A DNA stretch of 42,539 nucleotides from a bacterium UBP1_UBA4783 (GCA_002403075.1 DHHB01000033.1:1-42539), one strand, 5' to 3'. Positions 16,249-26,207 are shown, counted from the stretch's first letter. Translations and numbers: made by a program. Notes: generated by a model not told the origin, from the sequence alone.

Positions 16249-17940
16249 GTGAACAGCCTCTCGATATACGCCCTCGGACTCGAGCTCGACGCCTCGCTCG
16301 CCGGCGCCGTCGTCTCCGCCGTGCTCCGCTGGCCGGAGGCGGCGACGATCGAGATCGCGGGGGCGCCGCTCGCGCGCCTGCACGTCCTCTATCACCTGCG
16401 CGAGCCGGAGCTCTGTCTTCTCTCCGATCCGCTCGGCCCCACCCGCTGCGCGAGCCGCTCGATGGAGGCCGCGGAAGGCCGGAGCATCCGGCGAGTCCGC
16501 CCTCTCGATCTCGAGCGGGTGCTCGTCGTGGAGCTCGGCGCGAGCGCGGGCCTCGGCGGAAGCGGGGAGGCGAAGCTTCGAATCGACCTCACGCCCGCGT
16601 CGCGTCCGCTCGCCCTGTACGACGGCGGCGCCGAGCGGCCGGCCGCTTCCCTTGGTCCGCGCCGCGGCCGCAGGCCGGCCGGCAGCGAGCACTCGCGCGC
16701 GCCGAAGCCGTATTCGCTGCTCTCCCTCCCCGAGACCGCCCCCGCGGCGATCGCCGCCCGCGCCGACGCCGGCGCCGAGTCACCCGAGGCGCCCGAGCAC
16801 ACGCGCCGCTGGAAGGGCGCGCGCGCGCTCGCCTCGGCGCTCGTGTCCTCGGTGGCCGGGATCGATCCCGCGCTGGCCGCCGCGATCGTCCGCGAGGCCG
16901 GCGCCGATCCGGACCGGGCGTGGGCGGTGCTCGCGGAGATCGCCCGGCGTCTCGCGTCCGGTCCTCGCGCGTGGCACGTATACCGGTTCGCCGAGTCGCC
17001 CTCGCCGTCGATCTATCCCCTGGAGCTTCCGCTCGCCGAGAGAGGCGAGAGGATGGACGGATTCGCGGACGCCTTCGCGGTCCGGGCGCGCGAGAGCGCC
17101 GTTCCGGGCTACGTCGAGCACCTGCGCCGGCGCGCGTCGCAGCACGCCCGGCGCGACACGAAGCGGCTCGAAAAGCTTCGCGAGAACCTCGCCGGCGATC
17201 TCGCCGACGCGGCCCGCTCGTCGGAGTACCGGCATTTCGGCGATCTTCTCGCGACGTACCGGCACCTTCTCCGGGCGGGCATGAGCGAGATCACGGTGAA
17301 GGATTTCTCCGGAGATCGCAGCGTCACGGTGCCGCTCGATCCGTCGCGATCGCCGGATCGCAACATCCGGGCGTACTTCACGAAGGCCCGCAAGGGCGAG
17401 AAGGGCGCCTTCATCATCAAGGACCGCGCGCTCGCCGTCGATCGGGACATCGAGAGCCGCCGCGCCGAGATCGCCCGGATCGAGACGCTCCGGAGCGCCG
17501 CGGATCTCATCCCGCTCGTTCCTCCCGACTCCGCGCCGCGGGGGCGCGGCCGCGGCGACGACGAACCGCGGCGATTCCGCAGCTTTCCGATCGACGAGCG
17601 GCACACCGCGTACGTCGGGCGCAGCGACGGCGAGAACGACATACTCACCCACGAGTTCGCGGCTGCGTCCGATCTCTGGTTTCACGCCCAGGACGTGCCC
17701 GGCTCGCACGTGATCCTCAAGGGAGCGCACCGGTCGACGCCGCACGCCGTCATCGAAAAGGCCGCGGCGATCGCCGCGGCCTTCAGCAAGGCGAGGAATT
17801 CGAAAACCGTTCCCGTGATCTACGCGGAGAAGCGGCACGTGCGCCGGCCCCGGAAATCGAAACCCGGCGCCGCGGTATGCCAGCGATCGAAGACGATCTT
17901 CGTCAAGCCGGGGATACCCGGCGAAGCGGATGAAACGTAG
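16249..17940 (+). CDS. rqcH: NFACT family ribosome quality-control protein
   Basis: A 563-residue protein, the normal range for bacterial RqcH/FbpA (Rqc2 homologue). It has a divergent NFACT-N region (1 to about 200), a helix-rich middle with a KRLEKLRENLAGDL coiled-coil segment (about 300-400), and a C-terminal NFACT-R domain with YVGRSDGENDILTHE, DLWFHAQDVPGSHVIL and AVCQRSKTIFVKPG. Family members bind obstructed 50S subunits and add C-terminal alanine tails that mark stalled nascent chains for decay. I start it at GTG 16249: the upstream ATG at 16180 would place the promoter inside the gene and lacks a ribosome site. The NFACT-N half is poorly conserved and Pro/Arg-rich around 140-160. Confidence 0.88.
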   Translation: MNSLSIYALGLELDASLAGAVVSAVLRWPEAATIEIAGAPLARLHVLYHLREPELCLLSDPLGPTRCASRSMEAAEGRSIRRVRPLDLERVLVVELGASAGLGGSGEAKLRIDLTPASRPLALYDGGAERPAASLGPRRGRRPAGSEHSRAPKPYSLLSLPETAPAAIAARADAGAESPEAPEHTRRWKGARALASALVSSVAGIDPALAAAIVREAGADPDRAWAVLAEIARRLASGPRAWHVYRFAESPSPSIYPLELPLAERGERMDGFADAFAVRARESAVPGYVEHLRRRASQHARRDTKRLEKLRENLAGDLADAARSSEYRHFGDLLATYRHLLRAGMSEITVKDFSGDRSVTVPLDPSRSPDRNIRAYFTKARKGEKGAFIIKDRALAVDRDIESRRAEIARIETLRSAADLIPLVPPDSAPRGRGRGDDEPRRFRSFPIDERHTAYVGRSDGENDILTHEFAAASDLWFHAQDVPGSHVILKGAHRSTPHAVIEKAAAIAAAFSKARNSKTVPVIYAEKRHVRRPRKSKPGAAVCQRSKTIFVKPGIPGEADET

Positions 17941-17976
17941 GACGTCGCGCCGCCCAGAACTCCGGGCGCAAAGCCG

Positions 17977-18351
17977 CTATTTCTCCGCGTACCCCGTCTC
18001 CGTATTCAGTATGAAAGAGCCGGTTCCTCCGCCGTCGATGCCGAGGGTGACGGGCGGAAAGTACAGCCACTGCACGGAGACGTCGTACGAGTACGGGACG
18101 GGCGAGGCGGCCTTCACCGTGAGCTTCACGTGGCTCACGTCGACGCTCTCGAACCGCACGTTCAGCGCGACGGGCGTATAGAAGGTGTAGGCGATCGTCT
18201 CGTACCGGATGACGCTCGTCGGCGGGAAAACGTACGCCGTCGATGACGTTTTGTTCACCGTCATCATGTATTCGTCCTGAGCCGATGCCGGCGCGAACGT
18301 CGTGACGAGCATCGCGGCAAGGAGCGCGAGGATCGTTCTGCTGCCCTTCAT
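17977..18351 (-). CDS. Secreted protein of unknown function
   Basis: A 124-residue protein. Residues 1-24 are a clear signal peptide: MKGSRTI, a hydrophobic core, then a signal peptidase I site ending ASAQD. The mature ~100 residues have no Cys, are rich in Thr, Ser, Val and Tyr, and look all-beta, with Gly-rich IDGGGTGS near the end. I do not recognise a family. The start is ATG at 18351 with AGGAGGT upstream, a strong site. It has a candidate promoter of its own, lies convergent with rqcH (36-bp gap), and 175 bp after ispG. Confidence 0.7.
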   Translation of the reverse strand: MKGSRTILALLAAMLVTTFAPASAQDEYMMTVNKTSSTAYVFPPTSVIRYETIAYTFYTPVALNVRFESVDVSHVKLTVKAASPVPYSYDVSVQWLYFPPVTLGIDGGGTGSFILNTETGYAEK

Positions 18352-18448
18352 TCCGTCCTACCTCCTGTCCTCTCCTCCGGGGGAGAACCCGAACCGTCTC
18401 AGGGTTCGAAAAACAGCTCTTGCGGGCAGCAATCTCCGGAACCCCTCC

Positions 18449-18479
18449 TGAAATCAGTCGGATAGTATCATGTTTCGCG
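18449..18479 (-). promoter_or_regulatory. Candidate promoter of the small secreted protein gene
   Basis: On the minus strand: TGGAAA, 17 bases, then TACTAT with an upstream TG (extended -10, reading ...CATGATACTATCC). Both hexamers match four of six consensus bases. It lies about 100 bp before the start of the 124-residue secreted protein and after the ispG stop. The leader contains a small stem, CGAACC/GGTTCG. The end coordinates are approximate by a few bases. Confidence 0.4.
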
Positions 18480-18526
18480 CGTTTTTTCCAGAAATATTTT
18501 CGTTCCGGCCGCGCGGGCGGAAAACG

Positions 18527-19603
18527 TCACTTCTTCTTTTCCCGCATGAGGTTGCGCACCTCGCGGAGAAACTCCGGGGCGAAATCGCCCCCCAAGCGTT
18601 TAATTATTTTACCCCTCCGGAAGAGCACGGCGCCGCCTCTCGAGCCGGCGATCCCGATGTCGGCGTCCCTCGCTTCGCCCGGACCGTTGACCTCGCATCC
18701 CATGACGGCGATCGTGACGCCGGATCGCGTGCCCATGATCTCCCGCTCGAGCCGCTCCGCGAGGCGCGCGACGTCGATCCACGAGCGGCCGCAGGTCGGA
18801 CACGAGACGATCCGGGGGATGTCGGGCCGCAGACCGAGCGCCGAAAGCACGGCGGCGGCGACCGTCACCTCGCGCACCGGATTTCCCGACAGCGACACGC
18901 GGACGGTGTCGCCGACGCCCTCGGAGAGGAGCATCGCGAGGGCGACGGCCGATTTCGCGGCGCCGCTCAGAGCCGGCCCGGCCTCCGTCACGCCGACGTG
19001 GAGAGGGCAATCGTTCTCCGCGGCGAACATGCGGTTCGCCTCGACGGTCGCGAGCGGATCGGCCGATTTGAGACTGAAAACGAGATCGCGGAACCCCATC
19101 CCCTCGACGAGGATCCTCGCCCGGCGCGCGCTTTCGAAGAGCGCGCGCGCCGGATCGCTCCGCCCGAGCGCGCGGAGATCGCGCTCGAGGCTCCCGGCGT
19201 TGACGCCGATCCGGATGGGGATCGACGCGGCTGCCGCGGCGTCGACGACGCGCCGCACGCGATCGTCCGAGCCGATGTTCCCCGGATTGATCCGGAGGCC
19301 GGCCGCCCCGGCGCGGGCGGCGCCGACGGCGAGGCGGTAGTCGAAATGAACGTCGGCGATGACCGGGATGGGGCTCCGCGCGGCGACCGCGGGGAGCGCC
19401 GCGAGATCGGCGCCGTCCTTCACGGCGACGCGCACGAGCTCGCAGCCCGCGCGGGCGAGCGAGCGGATCTCCCTCGTCGCGCGCCCGGCGTCCGCGGTCG
19501 GAGCGGTTGTCATCGACTGGATCGTGATCGGCGCGCCTCCCCCGACGAAGATCCCGCCGTACGAAACCCGTCGCGTTCGTCTGCGCGGCGCGAGCGCGCT
19601 CAT
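18527..19603 (-). CDS. ispG: 4-hydroxy-3-methylbut-2-en-1-yl diphosphate synthase (flavodoxin/ferredoxin)
   Basis: Sixth MEP-pathway step: reductive ring opening of MEcPP to HMBPP by a 4Fe-4S enzyme. The 358-residue protein fits the two-domain bacterial form. Landmarks: GAPITIQSMTTAPTAD, IPVIADVHFDYRLA, LRINPGNIG, HVGVTEAG, and cluster ligands in VSCPTCGRSW and MGCEVNGPGEA. The ATG overlaps the TGA of selB in an ATGA junction, so it is translationally coupled to selB. IspD and IspF are encoded elsewhere in the window, in a different run. Confidence 0.96.
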   Translation of the reverse strand: MSALAPRRRTRRVSYGGIFVGGGAPITIQSMTTAPTADAGRATREIRSLARAGCELVRVAVKDGADLAALPAVAARSPIPVIADVHFDYRLAVGAARAGAAGLRINPGNIGSDDRVRRVVDAAAAASIPIRIGVNAGSLERDLRALGRSDPARALFESARRARILVEGMGFRDLVFSLKSADPLATVEANRMFAAENDCPLHVGVTEAGPALSGAAKSAVALAMLLSEGVGDTVRVSLSGNPVREVTVAAAVLSALGLRPDIPRIVSCPTCGRSWIDVARLAERLEREIMGTRSGVTIAVMGCEVNGPGEARDADIGIAGSRGGAVLFRRGKIIKRLGGDFAPEFLREVRNLMREKKK

Positions 19604-21525
19604 GTCGCACCTCCTCCGCGAAGCCTCGGTCCCGCGGTGCGAGCGTCTCCTTCCCGGCGCGTGAACCCCTCCCGGTCGAGATGCTCGAGCAGGGGCACCG
19701 CGAACTTCCGCGAGAAACCGAAGAGCTCCTTGACGTCTCCCACGGAGAGCGAACCTCTCTCCGCGATCCGGGCGCCGATCGAGTCGATCATGCGGCCCCA
19801 GTGCTCGGCGTGCAGGTATCCGTCGGAGGAGACGCGGACGGCCGATCCCTGCTCCGCGAGAATGTGCAGATACGAGGCGAGCCGTTTCTCGTCCGGCACG
19901 ATCGCGAGAAGATCCGCCCGCGAAGCGAACTCGAAGCCGCCGTTCCGGATCCTCTCCTCGAGGCGCTCGAGCGCCGCGCGGTCGGCGGGCGAAAGCCGCC
20001 GCTCCCCGCCGCCCGCGTTCACGCGCCCTCCCTTGAAAAAGAGCGTTCCCGCGGCCCGGCCCCGCTCGACGAGATACTCGAACAGGGGGCTCCCCGCGAG
20101 CCCCGACCGCGTCCTGAGCTCCTCGCGATCGACTCCCCAGAGGAGCGGATTCTCCGCCGACATCCGTGCGATGAGGTCGTGGAGCGCGCGCTCCGACGCG
20201 CCGGCCGACGCCGCGTCGAAGATACGGCCGTCGATCGAGAGGAGTCCTCCCGCGCCTTCGAGCGACCGAACGGCCGAGGCGCCGTCCGAGGCCGAGAACC
20301 CGTAGCGCGGAAGCATCGAGACGGGGAATCCCGCCGGGCCGGCCGACGCCGCGAGCGCGAGCGCCGCCTCCCCGGCCGCGCCCCGGTCGAGAGCGCCGAG
20401 AAGCGCGGCGGTCGCCGCGGCAGCGTGCAGCCTGAACTTCGGCGGATTGGGATCGAGAACCGTTCCGCCGCCGATGACGCGCTGGGGCGAATACGAGCGG
20501 ACGATGAACCGGTCCCCGCGGCGGGCGACGGCGGGCTTCTCGAGACGAAGCTGCACGTAGCCGGAGCCGCCCGCGGGGATCGTTCCCCCTTCGAGCACGA
20601 CGACCCTCCCGATGATCTCGGAGGCGGCGTGGTGGAAGCGGATCCGGCGGCGGGTCTTGACGCCGTCGCCGGCGAGCTTCGACACCTCGAGGCGCGCGTT
20701 CACCATGAGGGAGCCTTCGAGCGCGCCGGGGGCGAGGATCTGGCTCCCGATCTCCGTCTCCTCCACTTTGACGCCGTGGAGCGCGAGCGCCGTCCGCATC
20801 CCGGCGGAGGCGGCCTCGAGGGAGCGGTCGAAGCTGTGCACCTCGCGCACCCGCACCGTCCGCGCGAGCGGCTCGACGACGAGCTCGTCCCCCTTGCGGA
20901 CCTCGCCGCTCCAGACCGTTCCCGTGACGATCGTGCCGATGCCGCTGCGCGTCCACGCCCGGTCGACCGGCATACGGAAGAAGTCCGCGGCCTCGCGCGC
21001 CCCGAGCGCGAGCGCCTGCGCGCGGAGCCGCGCGCGGAGATCGTCGAGCCCCGCCCCCGTCACGGCGGAGGTGCGCACGACCGGCGCGCCCGCGAAGGGC
21101 GTTCCGGCCGTAAGCTCGCGGACCTCGCCCTCGACGAGCGAGCAGAGCTCCTCGTCCGAAAGGTCGATCTTCGTGATGGCGACGACGAGCCCCTTCACGC
21201 CGAGGAGCCTGAGCACCTCGAAGTGCTCGAGCGTTTGGGGCATGACCCCTTCGTCCGCAGCGACGACGAGGAGCGCGAGATCGATACCGACCGCCCCCGA
21301 CACCATCGTCTTCACGAACCGCTCGTGCCCCGGCACGTCGACGACGGCCGCGGTGATCCCCTCGCCGAGATCGATCGGGGCGAAGCCGAGCACGATCGAG
21401 ATGCCGCGCTCCTTCTCCTCCCGGAGACGGTCGGTGTCGCGTCCGGTGAGAGCCTTGACGATCTCGGTCTTGCCGTGATCGACGTGACCGGAGGTTCCGA
21501 TGATGAGTTTCCGTTCGCCGCTCAT
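19600..21525 (-). CDS. selB: Selenocysteine-specific translation elongation factor SelB
   Basis: A 641-residue GTPase that brings Sec-tRNA to UGA codons with a SECIS element. G1 is GHVDHGKT at 13-20, then DVPGHERFVKTM (G3) and ITKID (G4). Domains 2 and 3 follow (WTRSGIGTIVTGTVW, then SYSPQRVIGGGTVLDP), and a C-terminal array of winged helices ends with SVGDVKELFGFSRKFAVPLLEHLDREG, the mRNA-binding WH4 form. The start is ATG 21525; longer frames upstream run across murA and are shadows. No selA, selD or tRNA-Sec is in the window. Its place between murA and ispG is not one I know as standard. Confidence 0.95.
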   Translation of the reverse strand: MSGERKLIIGTSGHVDHGKTEIVKALTGRDTDRLREEKERGISIVLGFAPIDLGEGITAAVVDVPGHERFVKTMVSGAVGIDLALLVVAADEGVMPQTLEHFEVLRLLGVKGLVVAITKIDLSDEELCSLVEGEVRELTAGTPFAGAPVVRTSAVTGAGLDDLRARLRAQALALGAREAADFFRMPVDRAWTRSGIGTIVTGTVWSGEVRKGDELVVEPLARTVRVREVHSFDRSLEAASAGMRTALALHGVKVEETEIGSQILAPGALEGSLMVNARLEVSKLAGDGVKTRRRIRFHHAASEIIGRVVVLEGGTIPAGGSGYVQLRLEKPAVARRGDRFIVRSYSPQRVIGGGTVLDPNPPKFRLHAAAATAALLGALDRGAAGEAALALAASAGPAGFPVSMLPRYGFSASDGASAVRSLEGAGGLLSIDGRIFDAASAGASERALHDLIARMSAENPLLWGVDREELRTRSGLAGSPLFEYLVERGRAAGTLFFKGGRVNAGGGERRLSPADRAALERLEERIRNGGFEFASRADLLAIVPDEKRLASYLHILAEQGSAVRVSSDGYLHAEHWGRMIDSIGARIAERGSLSVGDVKELFGFSRKFAVPLLEHLDREGFTRREGDARTAGPRLRGGGAT

Positions 21526-21572
21526 GGTACGCGCTCCGGCGCCCCGCCGCGGGCGGCGGATCCCGGCGGCCG

Positions 21573-22826
21573 CTACTCGGCGACCCGCCGGATCCTCGCC
21601 CCGAGACGCCCGAGCTTCTCCTCGATCCGTTCGTAGCCGCGATCGATGTGATAGACGCGAAGGATCTTCGTCTCCCCCTCCGCGGCGAGGGCGGCGAGTA
21701 TCAGCGCCGAGCTCGCCCGGATGTCGGTGGCCATGACGGGCGCCCCCTCGAGGCGCGAAACGCCCGTGACGACGGCGACGTTGCCGTCCCGCGCGATCTT
21801 CGCCCCGAACCGGCAGAGCTCGGGGACGTGGGTGAAGCGGTCGGGGTAGACGCGGTCGACGACCGTGCTCGTCCCGTCCGCGATCGAGAGCAGCGCCATG
21901 ATCTGCGCCTGCATGTCGGTCGGAAAGCCGGGATAGAACCCCGTCTCGACGTTCGACGCCCGGACGCGCCCGGGGCCCGCGACCGTCATCGCGCCGCCCG
22001 CGCGGGATATCTCGGCCCCGCACTCGCGGAGCGTGTCGACGACGGCCCCGAGGTGGTCCGGATCGCACCCTTCGATCTCGATCCGGCCGCCCGTGATCGC
22101 CGCCGCGGCGGCGAACGTCCCCGCCTCGATGCGGTCGGGGATCACGCGGTGCGCGAACGGCGCTATCGCCGCGACGCCGTCGATCACGACGCGGGAGGTT
22201 CCCTCCCCCTCGATGCGGGCGCCCCCCGCGCGCAGCGCGCGGGCGAGCTCGGCGATCTCCGGTTCCCGCGCGGCGTTCTCGATCGTCGTGCGCCCTTCGG
22301 CGAGAACGGCGGCCATCATGATGTTCACCGTCGCCCCGACGCTCGGGATCGCGAGGTTCACCTCCGCGCCCCGCAGCCGCTCGGCCGTCGCGTTGATGTA
22401 GCCGTGCTCGATCTTAATGCGCGCGCCCAGCGCGGCGAGACCGCGCAAGTGCAGATCGATCGGACGCGGCCCCCAGGCGCAGCCGCCGGGCATGGAGACG
22501 CGCGCCGTGCCGAAGCGCGCGAGCAGCGGTCCGAAGGCGTAGATCGAGGCCCGCATCGTCCGCACGATCTCGTAGGGCGCCTCGAACGATTCGACGCGGG
22601 AGGCGTCGATCGCGAGGCGTCCCCCCTCGAGCGACGCGCGGACGCCGAATCCCGAGAGAAGCTGCATCATCGTGCGCGTGTCCCTGAGATCGGGAACGTT
22701 CTCGAGCTCGCACGTTCCCGTCGTGAGGAGAGACGCCGCCATGAGGGGGAGCATGGCGTTCTTCGCGCCGCCGATCCGGACCGAGCCCTCGAGACGGCAC
22801 GGTCCCGTTATGTGGAAGCTGTCCAT
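21573..22826 (-). CDS. murA: UDP-N-acetylglucosamine 1-carboxyvinyltransferase
   Basis: First committed step of peptidoglycan synthesis; it moves enolpyruvate from PEP to UDP-GlcNAc. The 417-residue protein has Lys22-Asn23 in GAKNAMLP, Arg92 in VRTMRAS and the loop Cys116 in PGGCAWGPRPIDLH. Cys at this site predicts fosfomycin sensitivity, unlike the Asp variants. The C-terminal TDIRASSALILAAL and YHIDRGYERIEEKL blocks are intact. It starts 19 bp inside the end of prmC, so the two are coupled. It is the last gene of the conserved prfA-prmC-murA block. Confidence 0.97.
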   Translation of the reverse strand: MDSFHITGPCRLEGSVRIGGAKNAMLPLMAASLLTTGTCELENVPDLRDTRTMMQLLSGFGVRASLEGGRLAIDASRVESFEAPYEIVRTMRASIYAFGPLLARFGTARVSMPGGCAWGPRPIDLHLRGLAALGARIKIEHGYINATAERLRGAEVNLAIPSVGATVNIMMAAVLAEGRTTIENAAREPEIAELARALRAGGARIEGEGTSRVVIDGVAAIAPFAHRVIPDRIEAGTFAAAAAITGGRIEIEGCDPDHLGAVVDTLRECGAEISRAGGAMTVAGPGRVRASNVETGFYPGFPTDMQAQIMALLSIADGTSTVVDRVYPDRFTHVPELCRFGAKIARDGNVAVVTGVSRLEGAPVMATDIRASSALILAALAAEGETKILRVYHIDRGYERIEEKLGRLGARIRRVAE

Positions 22827-23716
22827 GCCGTTCCGTCCTCCCCGGGCGCGAACGCCGTCACGGTCCGTTCGAGCCTGTTGTAATCGCGCCGCACCTCGAT
22901 CCTCTCGAGCCCCGCCGCGGCGAAGATCCCGGCGACCGCGCTCCCCTGGCCGTCGCCGATCTCGACCGCGGCGAGCCCGCCGGGACGCAGCAGCCGCGCG
23001 GCCGCCGCCGCGATCGCGGGATAGAATCGCGTGCCGTCCTCTCCGCCGTCGAGCGCCGCGCGGGCCTCCCAGCGCGATACCTCCGGAGCGAGACCGTCGA
23101 TGTCGCCGCTTCTCACGTAGGGCGGATTCGACGCGACGACGTCGAAACGCCGGCCGCCGGCGACGGCGTCGAACGAGTCCGCGACGAAGAGATCGACCCG
23201 GTCCCCCGCGCCGAGCGCTCGGATATTCTCCCTCGCGCACGACACCGCCGCCTGTGAGACGTCGAACGCCGCTCCGCGCCAGGCCGGGTGCCCCGCCGCA
23301 AGGCTCCCCGAAACGACGCCGGAACCGACGCCGAGCTCGAGGAAACGGGCCTCCCCGCGCTCGCCGGCGAGCGCCTCGATCCGCTCGACGAGAAGCTCGG
23401 TCTCGGGCCGCGGAATGAAGACGCCTTCGCGCACCCGGAAGGGGAGCGAGACGAATTCGATTTCACCGATGATGTACTGGAGCGGGTAGCGCTCGCCGCG
23501 GCGCCGCAGATCCCCGCGCATCGCCTCGAGGGCGTTCGGTTCGACGTCGCGATCGAATCGCAGGTAGAGATCGAGCCGCGAACACCCCAGCCGACGCGCG
23601 AGGAGGTGCTCCGCGCTCAGACGCGCCCCCTCGACGCCGCGCCCCGCGAGGTAGGCCTCGGAGAGCCGCAGCGCCTCGAGAACCGTCACCCTCTTCACGG
23701 ATTCCGTCCGCCGCAT
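22808..23716 (-). CDS. prmC: Peptide chain release factor N5-glutamine methyltransferase
   Basis: Methylates the Gln of the GGQ motif of release factors, using S-adenosylmethionine. The 302-residue protein has the N-terminal helical substrate domain (1-90) with YPLQYIIGEIEF, then FIPRPETELL, the SAM-binding ELGVGSGVVSGSLA (127-140) and NPPY at 197-200. Its target, prfA, is immediately upstream, one base away. The stop lies inside murA. The last ~20 residues past the catalytic domain are unremarkable. Confidence 0.95.
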   Translation of the reverse strand: MRRTESVKRVTVLEALRLSEAYLAGRGVEGARLSAEHLLARRLGCSRLDLYLRFDRDVEPNALEAMRGDLRRRGERYPLQYIIGEIEFVSLPFRVREGVFIPRPETELLVERIEALAGERGEARFLELGVGSGVVSGSLAAGHPAWRGAAFDVSQAAVSCARENIRALGAGDRVDLFVADSFDAVAGGRRFDVVASNPPYVRSGDIDGLAPEVSRWEARAALDGGEDGTRFYPAIAAAAARLLRPGGLAAVEIGDGQGSAVAGIFAAAGLERIEVRRDYNRLERTVTAFAPGEDGTAWTAST

Positions 23717-23717
23717 C

Positions 23718-24815
<1,098 letters not shown>

Positions 24816-24885
24816 GGACGCTCCGTTCGGACGCGGCGTACGCGCACCGGCGCGCCGCCGGGGAACAACTGTAGCGGATGAACGG

Positions 24886-25857
24886 CTAGGAAGCCACAGG
24901 ATTCTCGGAGAGACACGCGTCGAGCGCGGCGATCGCCACCTCGACCTGGCCGGCGTCCGGCTCCTTCGTCGTGAGCCTCTGGAGCGCGAGCCCGGGCAGC
25001 ACGAGCGGCGCGAAGTACCGGCGCGCCCCCGGCCGCGCGGAGAGCTTGAGCAGCTCGTAGGAGACGCCGCCGATCACGGGGATGAAGGCGAAGCGAAGCA
25101 GCTTTTCCCCGATCGTGTCCGGTCGCCCGAGCACCATGAAGACGAGGACGCTCACGACGACCACGAGCAGCAGGAAGCTCGTCGAGCACCGCGCGTGCGT
25201 CGTCGGGTAGGCGCGCGTGTTCTCGAGCGTCGCCGCCCCGTGGGCCTCGAACGCCGCGATCGCCTTGTGCTCGGCGCCGTGGTATTCGAATATCCGCCGC
25301 ATCTCCTTCCAGCGGGTGATGAGCACGATGTAGACGAGGAGAAACGCGAGCCGGATGACTCCGTCGACGAGATTGAACAGCACGCCGCCGCGAAGCCCGG
25401 TGAGCTCCGTGAGAACGAGCGGGATGTAAAAGAAGATCGCGAATCCGAGGAGGAACGCGGCGGCGAGCGTCGCCGCGATGGATAGGGCGGAAAGACCTTT
25501 TCCGCGAGCCGTGCCCCGGCTCTCGGCGGGCGCGATCCCCGCCGGGCCCGTCCCCGCTTCGGCGCCATCCTTCCCGGCTCCCGCGGCGCCCGGCTCCGCG
25601 GAGGCGATCTCCGCCGAGTAGGAGAGCGCCTTGACGGCGACGACGAAGGTCTCCACGAACGCGACGGCGCCGCGGACGATCGGCACGCCCAGAAGCCGGT
25701 GGCGCTTGACGAGGCTCGTGAAGGGCTCTCGTTTCACGACGATGCCTTCCGGGGTCCGCACGGCCGTCGCGATGCAGGTCGGGGACCGCATCATCACGCC
25801 CTCGATGACGGCCTGGCCGCCGACCTGAAGGCGTTTTCTCTCCTGAGCGTCGGACAT
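24886..25857 (-). CDS. DUF1385 (YqhQ-like) membrane protein
   Basis: A 323-residue membrane protein. The family start VGGQAVIEGVMMRSP (residues 12-26) is clear, followed by an amphipathic region, a Gly/Ala-rich linker (about 90-120), then about five membrane segments in the C-terminal two thirds, with FEYHGAEHKAI, HARCSTSFLLLV and PVIGGVSYELLKL as conserved blocks. The biochemical role is not established. The conserved HGAEHK and Cys point to an active or metal site (inference). It sits between rpmE and prfA, a widespread order. I start at ATG 25857; a GTG at 25887 is possible, and neither has a strong ribosome site. Confidence 0.88.
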   Translation of the reverse strand: MSDAQERKRLQVGGQAVIEGVMMRSPTCIATAVRTPEGIVVKREPFTSLVKRHRLLGVPIVRGAVAFVETFVVAVKALSYSAEIASAEPGAAGAGKDGAEAGTGPAGIAPAESRGTARGKGLSALSIAATLAAAFLLGFAIFFYIPLVLTELTGLRGGVLFNLVDGVIRLAFLLVYIVLITRWKEMRRIFEYHGAEHKAIAAFEAHGAATLENTRAYPTTHARCSTSFLLLVVVVSVLVFMVLGRPDTIGEKLLRFAFIPVIGGVSYELLKLSARPGARRYFAPLVLPGLALQRLTTKEPDAGQVEVAIAALDACLSENPVAS

Positions 25858-25902
25858 GGTCCACCGTTCGCGCGTTCGGGCAGACACGTGCGCGGGGAGG
25901 AG

Positions 25903-26136
25903 TTATTTGCCGGCGTCCTTGCCGCCCTGCTTTTTGCGGTAATCGCCGAACTTGCGATGGAACCGCTCGACGCGGCCGGCGGTGTCGATGAGCTTCTGCT
26001 TGCCGGTGAAGAAGGGGTGGCACCGGGAACAAATCTCCACGTGGATGTCCTGCTGAGTGGAGGACGTCTCGATCACGTTGCCGCAGATGCAGGTGATCTT
26101 GGTCTTCTTGTAGTCGGGGTGGATTTCCTTTTTCAT
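25903..26136 (-). CDS. rpmE: 50S ribosomal protein L31 (zinc-binding type)
   Basis: A 77-residue protein starting MKKEIHPDYKKT. The four zinc ligands of the C+ form are present: Cys16 and Cys18 (ITCICGN), Cys36 and Cys39 (ICSRCHPFF). L31 bridges the subunits at the central protuberance. The ATG at 26136 follows GAGGAGCG; an upstream in-frame ATG would add residues unlike the family. No second, zinc-free L31 is seen here. Confidence 0.96.
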   Translation of the reverse strand: MKKEIHPDYKKTKITCICGNVIETSSTQQDIHVEICSRCHPFFTGKQKLIDTAGRVERFHRKFGDYRKKQGGKDAGK

Positions 26137-26166
26137 GACGAACGCTCCTCGAACTGCTTTCTCCAT

Positions 26167-26207
26167 CGCGCCGGTCCGGACGGCCGGCGCGCCGTATCAG
26201 TATATCA
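26167..26207 (-). promoter_or_regulatory. rpmE: rpmE promoter and leader hairpin
   Basis: On the minus strand TGATATACT (26207-26199) is an almost perfect extended -10; the -35 is weak. The predicted start is near 26192. The first ~25 transcribed bases form CGCGCCGG - 9-base loop - CCGGCGCG, a perfect 8-bp stem at 26191-26167. It ends 30 bases before the rpmE start. L31 genes are autoregulated in some bacteria, so this may be a control element, though the sequence alone does not show that. Confidence 0.5.
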
